Source of the DNA: Seonamhaeicola sp. S2-3
Lineage (GTDB): Bacteria > Bacteroidota > Bacteroidia > Flavobacteriales > Flavobacteriaceae
Assembly (NCBI RefSeq): GCF_001971785.1
Contig: NZ_CP019389.1
Location: 1,375,001-1,439,000 of the forward strand
DNA length: 64,000 nucleotides
Reading direction: 5' to 3'
Of the stretch, positions 9,196 through 16,537 are shown one piece after another. The position numbers and the translations under genes are program-made. Each line of letters starts with the position of its first letter. Positions within the stretch are counted from its first letter, which is position 1. The notes under the pieces are model-generated. The model searched no databases. It saw only the letters and a list, made by a program, of their open reading frames with translations, and had not been told where the DNA came from.

Positions 9196-10496
9196 GTATT
9201 GAAGTTTTAAGTATTGTTGTTTTATTTTCTAGTTTTTTTATTCTTTTAATGCTTAAGGTTCCTGTTGCTTATAGCATTGGAATTTCAACCACAATTAGTC
9301 TATTATTAAATATTGATAAACTACCAGGACTAACAACCATTGCACAACGTATGACTACTGGAATAGATAGTTTTGCCTTATTAGCTATTCCGTTTTTTGT
9401 GTTGGCTGGAGAAATAATGAAACAAGGTGGTATTGCCAACCGGCTTATAAATTTTGCTAAATCTTTAGTAGCTAGCCTCCCTGGTGGATTAGCCTATGTA
9501 AATGTTTTAGCATCTATGTTGTTTGGCGCCATTTCAGGATCTGCTATTGCCGCAGCTTCTGCAATTGGTAGTATAATGACCGATAGAATGGAAGAAGAAG
9601 GTTACCCAAGAGAATTTAGTGCTTCGGTAAATATTACTTCTTCTACTACGGGATTATTAATTCCTCCTAGCAATATTTTAATTGTATATGCTCTTGCTAG
9701 TGGTGGTGCAGCCTCTGTTGCTGCTTTATTTATAGCGGGTTATTTACCTGGAGTTTTATTAGGTTTAGCATTAATTGGCTATATAGTTTTTGTTGCTGTA
9801 AGAAGAAAATTTGCCAAAGGACAAAGAGCTACACTAAAAGAGGTTTGGCAACATTTTAGAAAAGCATTTTTTAGCTTATTAATGCTTGTAATTGTTGTAG
9901 GCGGTATTGTTGCCGGAGTTTTTACAGCTACTGAAGCCTCTGTAATTGCAGTTTTATATGCTGCTATACTTGCTTTAATCTATAAAAGCGTTACTCTTAA
10001 AAGTTTTCCTGATATTTTACTAAATAGTGCTAAAACCACTGCTGTTGTAATGTTTTTAATTTGTACTTCAATGGCTATGAGTTGGCTATTTTCATTTGAA
10101 AGTATTCCTGCTCTTATTAGTAACTTTTTATTAGAACAGTTTAGTAACAAATTTGCTATCTTTTTTGTAATTAATATTACTTTATTAATAATAGGAACCT
10201 TTATGGATATGACACCAGCGGTATTAATATTTACACCAATATTTTTACCTGTAGTTATGGCTTTAGGAATGGATCCTGTTCACTTCGGAATTGTACTTGT
10301 ATTAAATTTATGTATTGGTTTGTGTACACCACCTGTGGGTACTATTCTCTTTGTAGGAAGTGGTATAGCAAATGTAACCGTTTCTCAGGTCGTCAAGCCC
10401 TTGCTGCCATTTTTATTAATAATGGTACTTGTTTTGTTGCTAATAACTTATATTCCTGAAATTTCTATGTGGTTACCTAGACTTTTCGATTTATAA
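9192..10496 (+). CDS. TRAP transporter large permease (DctM family)
   Basis: A 434-residue multi-helix membrane protein, about twelve helices, of normal DctM length. Recognised blocks are IPFFVLAGEIMKQGGIANR, FGAISGSAIAAASAIGSIM, TGLLIPPSNILIVYALASGG and LNLCIGLCTPPVGTILFVG. It forms the translocation path of the TRAP system, driven by the sodium gradient. It is the last gene of the three-gene operon and is followed by a strong terminator. Confidence 0.94.
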   Translation: MSIEVLSIVVLFSSFFILLMLKVPVAYSIGISTTISLLLNIDKLPGLTTIAQRMTTGIDSFALLAIPFFVLAGEIMKQGGIANRLINFAKSLVASLPGGLAYVNVLASMLFGAISGSAIAAASAIGSIMTDRMEEEGYPREFSASVNITSSTTGLLIPPSNILIVYALASGGAASVAALFIAGYLPGVLLGLALIGYIVFVAVRRKFAKGQRATLKEVWQHFRKAFFSLLMLVIVVGGIVAGVFTATEASVIAVLYAAILALIYKSVTLKSFPDILLNSAKTTAVVMFLICTSMAMSWLFSFESIPALISNFLLEQFSNKFAIFFVINITLLIIGTFMDMTPAVLIFTPIFLPVVMALGMDPVHFGIVLVLNLCIGLCTPPVGTILFVGSGIANVTVSQVVKPLLPFLLIMVLVLLLITYIPEISMWLPRLFDL

Positions 10497-10520
10497 AAAC
10501 CATAATATGGTAAAAAAACA

Positions 10521-10554
10521 AAAAAGAGGCTTTCATTAATGAAAGCCTCTTTTT
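10521..10554. terminator. Bidirectional intrinsic terminator between TRAP operon and tRNA-Ala
   Basis: Arms GAGGCTTTCAT and ATGAAAGCCTC (10525-10550) pair perfectly around a short AT loop. An A tract lies on the left and a T tract on the right, so it works for the TRAP operon on + and for the tRNA on -. Confidence 0.93.
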
Positions 10555-10555
10555 G

Positions 10556-10629
10556 TGGAGCATATCGGAGTCGAACCGATGACCTTTTGGCTGCCAGCCA
10601 AACGCTCTAGCCAACTGAGCTAATGCCCC
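10556..10629 (-). tRNA. tRNA-Ala (anticodon GGC)
   Basis: The reverse strand folds into a full cloverleaf: acceptor GGGGCAT/ATGCTCC, D arm GCTC...GAGC, anticodon stem TTTGG/CCAAA with loop CTGGCAG (anticodon GGC), T arm ATCGG/CCGAT with TTCGACT loop. The acceptor has the G3-U70 wobble pair that alanyl-tRNA synthetase uses for identity. The 3' CCA is not encoded and must be added. Confidence 0.96.
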
Positions 10630-10684
10630 TTTTTTAAAAGATTATACAAATTTATATAAATTAATATTGTTTTTATAAACCTTT

Positions 10685-11479
10685 TTACTTTAATCCACTT
10701 AATACTAAAACGGGTATGCTACTATAAAAGTCTTTTTTAAGAATAGTGTTTTTTTCCCATTTCTTAGCAAAGAAACCTCTTTTACGTCTTACAACACACA
10801 ACATATCTGGGTTATGAGATTGAAAATGCTCTAAAACTCCTTGAAAAGTAGTGGCATTTTCGGTAATTGTAATATTAGATACTAATGATTTTAAATCATC
10901 TTTCACATCAAAATCATGTTCTTTATGGTATGGCGTTTTAACTAATAATAAATTCACAGCAGCTTTAAATTTATCCTGTACATCTTTAAGCGGATTTAAG
11001 ACTCCTTCCTTTTTTATAATAGCCGATTTTAGAGCCATTAAAATATTAGTGGCTGGTTTAAATGTATATCCTTCTGGTACTATAAGTGCTGGTATTTGTG
11101 TTTGCTTAATAATTTTACCAGATGTTTTTCCTAAATACACAGTATCTTTTACAGAGGTTGTTCTGGGTTCTACTAAAATTAAGTCTATGTTAGCTGCTTT
11201 ACTTGCTAATTCTAATGTGTCTACTAAATTTCCTTTTAAACTTCTAACCGTTATATCTACACCTTTTTTATCAATTTTAGACACTAATCCGTTTAAAAAT
11301 TCTAGACTTTCACGTTGAATAATTTTATCTACGTTCATCATAGTTCCTGCTTTAGTATACACATTATAAACCTGAACAATGAATAGTTTTGCATTAAAAG
11401 CTTCGGCAAAATCAACGGCATACTGCAGGTGACTTACTGCATTTTTAGATGATCCAACAGGAACTAAAATATTCTTCAT
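10685..11479 (-). CDS. Universal stress protein, tandem UspA domains
   Basis: The 264 residues hold two UspA folds, about 1-137 and 140-264. Domain 1 begins MKNILVPVGSSKNAVSHLQ and contains DLILVEPRTT and IPALIVPEG, the usual beta-strand signatures. The classic ATP-binding GxxG-x9-G(S/T) run is not clear (LGKTSGKIIKQTQ), so nucleotide binding is uncertain. Two-domain forms are common in flavobacteria. It is transcribed away from the MATE gene, from a 71-base shared region. Its exact role is unknown beyond a link to stress. Confidence 0.86.
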   Translation of the reverse strand: MKNILVPVGSSKNAVSHLQYAVDFAEAFNAKLFIVQVYNVYTKAGTMMNVDKIIQRESLEFLNGLVSKIDKKGVDITVRSLKGNLVDTLELASKAANIDLILVEPRTTSVKDTVYLGKTSGKIIKQTQIPALIVPEGYTFKPATNILMALKSAIIKKEGVLNPLKDVQDKFKAAVNLLLVKTPYHKEHDFDVKDDLKSLVSNITITENATTFQGVLEHFQSHNPDMLCVVRRKRGFFAKKWEKNTILKKDFYSSIPVLVLSGLK

Positions 11480-11509
11480 ATCTAGAAAGTTTTGTAGTTA
11501 AATTTACAA

Positions 11510-11517
11510 TAAATTTG
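11510..11517 (+). promoter_or_regulatory. -7 box for the MATE exporter gene
   Basis: TAAATTTG lies 33 bases before the TTG start at 11551. A TTTG at 11491-11494 is only 15 bases upstream, shorter than usual for a -33 element. On the opposite strand TACTTTTG (about 11522-11529) could serve the stress-protein gene. Confidence 0.45.
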
Positions 11518-11550
11518 CTGCAAAAGTAAGCATAAACAAATTCATATACA

Positions 11551-12885
11551 TTGGCGGACATCATTAATCTGAAATACATCAATAAACTAGCAATTCCGGC
11601 ATTAATATCGGGTATTTCAGAACCAATCTTATCAATTACAGATACAGCCATTATTGGCAACATACCTTTAAATGCCGTTGAATCTTTAGCAGCCGTTGGT
11701 ATTGTAGGCACTTTTATGTCTATGCTTATTTGGGTGTTGGGGCAAACTAGAAGTGCTATTTCTTCAATAGTATCTCAGTATGTTGGTGCTAATAATTTAG
11801 ACGCGGTAAAAAATCTTCCTGCACAGGCTATTTTTATCGTCACTGCTTTAAGTTTACTCATAATAGTCTCCACTTTTCCTTTTGCTAAAGACATTTTTAA
11901 GCTTTATAATGCATCTAATTTAATTTTAGATTATAGTGTAACTTACTACCAAATTAGAGTTTTTGGATTTCCTTTTACCCTATTTACCATAGCTGTTTTT
12001 GGAACCTTTAGAGGCTTGCAAAATACTTATTATCCCATGATAATTGCAATAATTGGTGCACTTGCAAATATTATCTTAGATTTTATTTTAGTATACGGCG
12101 TTAATGGCTTTATTAAACCAATGTACATTGAAGGTGCTGCTTACGCTAGTGTAACTTCTCAAATTATAATGGCTTTATTGTCAGTTTATTTTTTATTAAC
12201 TAAAACTTCTATTCCGTTAAAATTGAGTTTTCCTTTTAATAAAGAAATTAAACGATTTACCGGTATGGTTCTCAATTTATTTGTTAGAACATTAGCGCTA
12301 AACATTACACTTTATTTTGCTACAAGATTTGCTACTGGCTACGGAAAAAATTATATAGCTGCCTACACTATTGCTATTAACCTTTGGTTTTTAGGCGCAT
12401 TTATAATTGATGGATATTCTAGTGCTAGCAATATTTTATCGGGTAAATTATTTGGAGCTAAAAACTATAAACAACTTGTTTCTTTAAATAAAAAATTAAT
12501 TAAAATTGGTGTTTTAGTAGGTGTTATTTTAGCAATTGTTGGGGTTTTAATATACAAGCCTGTAGGTTTGTTATTTACAAAAGAAGCCCATGTTTTAAGT
12601 GAGTTTTACTCAGTATTCTGGATAGTACTCATCATGCAACCCATTTGTGCAATAGCTTTTATTTTTGATGGTGTGTTTAAAGGGCTGGGAAAAATGAAAC
12701 TACTTAGAAATGTATTATTGCTATCAACATTCATAATTTTTTTACCTGTACTCTATGTTTTAGATTATTTTAATTTTAAACTAAACGGTATTTTTATAGC
12801 CCTAACTTTTTGGATGATAGCCAGAAGCTTACCTTTATTAATTAATTTTAGAAAACAATTCCTTCCGCTAGCTAAAAACTCTTAA
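11551..12885 (+). CDS. MATE-family efflux transporter
   Basis: A 444-residue protein with about twelve membrane helices in two MATE halves. The first half opens LAIPALISGISEPILSITDTAIIG, a DinF/NorM-like start (key residues P, S, D in the first helix; FRGLQNTYYPM follows helix 5). It exports drugs or metabolites in exchange for sodium or protons; the substrate cannot be told. The start is a TTG, because a stop lies in frame just upstream at 11533 and the next ATG would delete the first helix. The stop codon overlaps the -7 box of the next gene. Confidence 0.9.
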   Translation: MADIINLKYINKLAIPALISGISEPILSITDTAIIGNIPLNAVESLAAVGIVGTFMSMLIWVLGQTRSAISSIVSQYVGANNLDAVKNLPAQAIFIVTALSLLIIVSTFPFAKDIFKLYNASNLILDYSVTYYQIRVFGFPFTLFTIAVFGTFRGLQNTYYPMIIAIIGALANIILDFILVYGVNGFIKPMYIEGAAYASVTSQIIMALLSVYFLLTKTSIPLKLSFPFNKEIKRFTGMVLNLFVRTLALNITLYFATRFATGYGKNYIAAYTIAINLWFLGAFIIDGYSSASNILSGKLFGAKNYKQLVSLNKKLIKIGVLVGVILAIVGVLIYKPVGLLFTKEAHVLSEFYSVFWIVLIMQPICAIAFIFDGVFKGLGKMKLLRNVLLLSTFIIFLPVLYVLDYFNFKLNGIFIALTFWMIARSLPLLINFRKQFLPLAKNS

Positions 12886-12890
12886 ATTTG
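12883..12890 (+). promoter_or_regulatory. -7 box overlapping the MATE stop codon
   Basis: TAAATTTG includes the TAA stop of the MATE gene. A transcript would start near 12897, which rules out the TTG at 12888 and supports ATG 12912 for the next small gene. Confidence 0.5.
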
Positions 12891-12911
12891 TGGTCTAGAT
12901 TACAACCTAAC

Positions 12912-13088
12912 ATGTCATTGCTTACTACACTTTTACAGCAAGTAGATATTGAAGAAAAATTAAAAAATGCACCCGATAAAGGTTACGAAATTGGCGTGTT
13001 TATTGGCTCTATGTTGCCTTTTGTTATTTTGGTATTATTAGCCTATGTAATTTACCGATACAATAAAAAAAGAATGAACAAAGATTAA
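12912..13088 (+). CDS. Small single-helix membrane protein (58 aa), unknown
   Basis: MSLLTTLLQQVDIEEKL opens a short soluble or amphipathic stretch, then one hydrophobic helix (about residues 31-50, IGSMLPFVILVLLAYVIYRY) and a basic tail KKRMNKD. The positive C-terminal side suggests the tail is cytoplasmic. A TTG start at 12888 is possible but falls inside the putative promoter. Only 4 bases separate it from a second tiny membrane protein, which in turn overlaps queD. I do not recognise a family; it may be a conserved small flavobacterial membrane protein. Confidence 0.65.
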   Translation: MSLLTTLLQQVDIEEKLKNAPDKGYEIGVFIGSMLPFVILVLLAYVIYRYNKKRMNKD

Positions 13089-13092
13089 AAAA

Positions 13093-13197
13093 ATGGATAT
13101 ACTAGGTTTTTTAACAGGCAACGGATTATTTTTACTACTAGCCATAGTTTTAATTGTGGTTTATATAATAAACAGAAACCGAGGAAAACGAAGATAA
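13093..13197 (+). CDS. Very small membrane protein (34 aa), unknown
   Basis: ATG at 13093 opens a 34-codon frame: MDILGFLTGNG, a hydrophobic helix LFLLLAIVLIVVYII, and a basic end NRNRGKRR. It has a clear start and stop, membrane-protein composition, 4-base spacing from the gene before and a one-base stop/start overlap (taATG) with queD. That arrangement supports real translation and coupling. The function is unknown; it could be a small accessory membrane peptide or only a coupling device for queD. Confidence 0.6.
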   Translation: MDILGFLTGNGLFLLLAIVLIVVYIINRNRGKRR

Positions 13198-13652
13198 TGG
13201 GAAACAACATTCGTATCACAAAACAATTTTCTTTTGAAACTGGTCACGCTCTTTATGGGTATGACGGAAAATGCAAAAACGTACACGGACACAGCTACCA
13301 ATTACACGTAACTGTTATTGGGCAGCCAATTTCAGATAAAACTAACGTAAAATACGGTATGGTTATAGATTTTGGCGACCTTAAAAAAATTGTAGAAGAA
13401 GAAATAGTTGATGTGTTTGACCACGCTACCGTATTTAACAAAAACACACCTCATGTAGAATTGGCTAAAAAGTTAGAAGAACACGGGCACAATGTTTTGT
13501 TAGTAGATTACCAACCAACTAGCGAAATGATGGTCATTGATTTTGCCAAAAAAATTCAACCACGTTTACCAAAAAACATCAAATTACATTCATTAAAGCT
13601 ACAAGAAACAACCACTAGTTTTGCAGAATGGTATGCTTATGATAATATTTAA
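13197..13652 (+). CDS. queD: 6-carboxytetrahydropterin synthase (6-pyruvoyl-tetrahydropterin synthase family)
   Basis: QueD turns dihydroneopterin triphosphate into 6-carboxytetrahydropterin, a queuosine precursor. The 151 residues carry the zinc-binding histidines in FETGHALYGYDGKCKNVHGH (His17, His29, His31 by count from the start), the catalytic Cys26 in the same block, and the C-terminal LKLQETTTSFAEWYA with the substrate-binding Glu. The length is slightly above the usual 120-140. Other queuosine genes are not in the window, so a related pterin activity is possible. Its start overlaps the upstream 34-aa frame by one base. Confidence 0.9.
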   Translation: MGNNIRITKQFSFETGHALYGYDGKCKNVHGHSYQLHVTVIGQPISDKTNVKYGMVIDFGDLKKIVEEEIVDVFDHATVFNKNTPHVELAKKLEEHGHNVLLVDYQPTSEMMVIDFAKKIQPRLPKNIKLHSLKLQETTTSFAEWYAYDNI

Positions 13653-13695
13653 AATTTATCATTAAAATTTGGTTTCAATTAAAAATTAAAAAAGC

Positions 13696-14496
13696 ATGCC
13701 AGAGCTATTATTCTTAATTAAGTTAGTTATTGCTATAGGGTTTGTAATAGGTTTATCTCTTCTGGCAGAAAATGTTAGTCCTAAAGTTGCTGGAGTATTA
13801 TCTGCTTTTCCAACAGGGTCTGCTATTACTTTATTTTTTTTTGGGTTAGAAATAAATTCAGAATTTGCTTCAATAAGTGCGGTTTATAACATGGTTGGTT
13901 TAACAGCGCAATTGTCTTTTGTTTATATCTATTATCTAGCCTCATCGTATTTTACTAAATACAACATCTTGTTGTCTTCTTTATCTTCAATTTTGGGTTA
14001 TTTTATTATTGTTTGGCTACTACATTTTATTGAACTTAATAAATATATTGCCATTTTAATTCCTGTTTCATTTTCATTTATATACCTCTATCTTTTTAAA
14101 AAAATTGAAAATGTACAAATTGAAAATAAAGTAAAACTTAATTATAAAACACTTTTTATAAGAGCCATATTAGCTGCCTCCATAATATTATTAATTACTA
14201 GTATTCCAAAACTTGTTGGCTCTACTTGGGCGGGTCTTTTTTCTGCTTTTCCAACAACGCTGTTTCCTTTAATACTCATTATTCATTTTACATATTCAAA
14301 AAAACAGGTGCATACAGTAATTAAAAATGTACCTATTGGTATGTTTTCTTTAATAATTTACTCCTTGTCAGTTTCCATAGTTTACCCATTATATGGTATT
14401 TACTTAGGTACTTTCATTTCATTTTCAATGGCCGCCATTTATTTATTGGTTTACAGAAAATTACGAAGCGTATATTATAAAAAAGTTAGCGCATAA
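13696..14496 (+). CDS. Multi-pass membrane protein with internal SAFPT repeat, unknown
   Basis: The 266 residues are almost wholly hydrophobic, about eight or nine helices. Two segments resemble each other: AGVLSAFPTGSAITLFFFG (about 32-50) and AGLFSAFPTTLFPLILIIH (about 179-197). This points to two homologous halves of a transporter-like fold (each about four helices). The motif AGxxSAFPT recalls small GlpM/DUF3147-type membrane proteins, but I am not sure of the family. It lies between queD and lpxH on the same strand with short gaps. No charged catalytic motif is visible. Confidence 0.7.
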   Translation: MPELLFLIKLVIAIGFVIGLSLLAENVSPKVAGVLSAFPTGSAITLFFFGLEINSEFASISAVYNMVGLTAQLSFVYIYYLASSYFTKYNILLSSLSSILGYFIIVWLLHFIELNKYIAILIPVSFSFIYLYLFKKIENVQIENKVKLNYKTLFIRAILAASIILLITSIPKLVGSTWAGLFSAFPTTLFPLILIIHFTYSKKQVHTVIKNVPIGMFSLIIYSLSVSIVYPLYGIYLGTFISFSMAAIYLLVYRKLRSVYYKKVSA

Positions 14497-14518
14497 ATAG
14501 AATATACTATATTTACAC

Positions 14519-15271
14519 ATGCAAATTCCCAAAGGAAAAAAAATATATTTCGCTTCAGACAATCATTTAGGTGCTCCCACCAAAGAGGCTTCATTACCAA
14601 GAGAAAAAAAATTTGTTGCTTGGTTAGATGAGGTAAAAGAAGACGCTGCTGCCATTTTTCTTTTAGGTGATTTATTTGACTTCTGGATGGATTACAAACG
14701 GGTTGTCCCAAAAGGATTTACAAGAACCCTTGGTAAATTGGCAGAAATTAGTGATTCTGGTATTCCAATCTATTATTTTGTTGGCAATCATGACCTTTGG
14801 ATGAATGGCTATTTTGAAGAAGAACTAAACATACCTGTTTTTCATAAACCCAAAGAATTTACATTTAATAACAAAACCTTTTTTATTGGCCATGGCGATG
14901 GATTAGGTCCTGGAGATAAAGGTTACAAACGCATGAAAAAAGTGTTTACTAACCCGTTTTGTAAATGGTTATTCCGTTGGTTACATCCAGATTTAGGTGT
15001 AAAATTAGCGCAACATCTATCGGTTAAAAACAAACTTATTTCTGGTGAAGAAGATGCCAAATTTTTAGGTGAAGATAATGAATGGTTAGTACAGTATTGC
15101 AAACGAAAATTAGAAGATAAACACCGTGATTATTTTGTATTTGGTCACAGGCATTTACCATTAAATATAAACCTGAACAAAACTTCAAAATATATTAATT
15201 TAGGCGATTGGATTAACTATTACACCTATGGAGTTTTTGATGGAGAAAACATGGAACTAAAAACCTATTAG
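14519..15271 (+). CDS. lpxH: UDP-2,3-diacylglucosamine diphosphatase (LpxH-type metallophosphoesterase)
   Basis: A calcineurin-like phosphoesterase of 250 residues. All metal-binding motifs are present in order: ASDNHLG (about 12), LLGDLFDFW (about 49), VGNHDLW (about 88), GHGDGLGPGDKGYKRMKK (about 125) and FGHRHLP (about 209). The GDG...GDKGYKR block is typical of the LpxH branch, which removes UMP from UDP-2,3-diacylglucosamine to give lipid X in lipid A synthesis. It acts at the inner face of the cytoplasmic membrane. The end overlaps the convergent MFS gene by 4 bases, with no terminator between them. Confidence 0.88.
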   Translation: MQIPKGKKIYFASDNHLGAPTKEASLPREKKFVAWLDEVKEDAAAIFLLGDLFDFWMDYKRVVPKGFTRTLGKLAEISDSGIPIYYFVGNHDLWMNGYFEEELNIPVFHKPKEFTFNNKTFFIGHGDGLGPGDKGYKRMKKVFTNPFCKWLFRWLHPDLGVKLAQHLSVKNKLISGEEDAKFLGEDNEWLVQYCKRKLEDKHRDYFVFGHRHLPLNINLNKTSKYINLGDWINYYTYGVFDGENMELKTY

Positions 15272-16536
15272 GTATCGTTTTCATGCTCTTCAATATCTTT
15301 AGTTAAATCTAAAGTCCTTAGTATAGGATTTTTAATTCCAACAGCAATTACAGTAAGAAGAGTCATTGTTCCTCCCAAAACCACAGCAGTAACAGGGCCA
15401 AGTAATTTTGCTGCTAATCCGCTTTCAAAAGCACCCAATTCGTTTGAAGACCCAACAAACATAGAATTTACGGATGATACTCGTCCGCGCATTTCATCAG
15501 GAGTTTTTAATTGTAAAATCGTTTGACGGATAACCATTGAAATACCATCGGCAGCACCACTTAAAAACAAGGCTAAAATACTAACCCAAAATATTGAAGA
15601 GAGTCCAAACGCAATAATACAAAGTCCAAAAACAAAAATAGAACCTAATAGTTTAACGCCTGTATTTCTGTTAACTGGCAAATACGTAGTTAAAAACATA
15701 GATAAAATACTCCCTAAAGAAATAGATGCGTTTAAAATACCAAAACCTTTAGAACCTACCTGTAAAATATCTTGAGCAAATACCGAAAGAAGTGCTACTG
15801 TTCCGCCAAATAACACAGCAATCATATCTAAAGTTAATGCCCCTAAAATGGCTTTATTACTAAATACAAAACGCACACCAACCTTTAAACTTTCTTTTAC
15901 AGACTCCCCAATTTTGGGGTTTAAAATAGGCTTCTTTTTAATTTTAAATGTTATCACTAATGAGAACATTACCATAATAAATACCAAACAAAGCGTTTTG
16001 GGCACACCCATCCAATGAATAGAAAACCCACCAAAAAGAGCACCTAAAACGCCTGCTGCTTTCCAAGTACTTGTGCTCCAAGTTGCGGCATTTGGATACA
16101 CTCTTTTAGGCACTATTAAAGCCACCAATGAGAAAATGGTGGGACCAAAAAAAGATCTTAAAAAGCCTCCGAAAAAAACCAAAGCATAAATGCCTATTAA
16201 AATATTTTGGGTTGTCCAATTAGAAACAATTTTTTCAGAAGTTAACAAAAATAAGCCCAAGCTAATAAAAGAAAAAGCGGCAATACACTTAGCTAACAAG
16301 TTGCGTTTTTCATTTTGATCTACAATATGTCCTGCAAAAAGCGCCATGGTAAAAGCGGGAATAATTTCCATCAACCCAATTAAACCAAGGTTTAAAGGGT
16401 CTTTTGTTAAACTATACACTTCCCATTCTATAACAATAAATTGCATAGACCACCCAAATACTAACAAAAACCGGAGCAATAAAAAGATATTGAATTCCTT
16501 TATACGTAAGGCTGCGTAGGGGTCGTTTTTAGCCAT
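15268..16536 (-). CDS. MFS transporter (enterobactin-exporter-like, permease of DHA type)
   Basis: A 422-residue major facilitator with about eleven to twelve helices. AGHIVDQNEKRN after helix 2 stands for the conserved G-x3-D-R/K loop, and GISMVIRQTILQLKTPDEMRGRV is the typical MFS_3/EntS-like cytoplasmic loop. The substrate is unknown. It begins one base after recJ on the same strand, so OsmC, recJ and this gene (3- and 1-base gaps) probably form one operon transcribed leftwards. Confidence 0.88.
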   Translation of the reverse strand: MAKNDPYAALRIKEFNIFLLLRFLLVFGWSMQFIVIEWEVYSLTKDPLNLGLIGLMEIIPAFTMALFAGHIVDQNEKRNLLAKCIAAFSFISLGLFLLTSEKIVSNWTTQNILIGIYALVFFGGFLRSFFGPTIFSLVALIVPKRVYPNAATWSTSTWKAAGVLGALFGGFSIHWMGVPKTLCLVFIMVMFSLVITFKIKKKPILNPKIGESVKESLKVGVRFVFSNKAILGALTLDMIAVLFGGTVALLSVFAQDILQVGSKGFGILNASISLGSILSMFLTTYLPVNRNTGVKLLGSIFVFGLCIIAFGLSSIFWVSILALFLSGAADGISMVIRQTILQLKTPDEMRGRVSSVNSMFVGSSNELGAFESGLAAKLLGPVTAVVLGGTMTLLTVIAVGIKNPILRTLDLTKDIEEHENDT

Positions 16537-16537
16537 G

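Noticed and set aside
15260-15280. Small inverted repeat ACCTATTAGGT at the lpxH/MFS junction as terminator
   Set aside because: The stem is only 4 bp with no T run.
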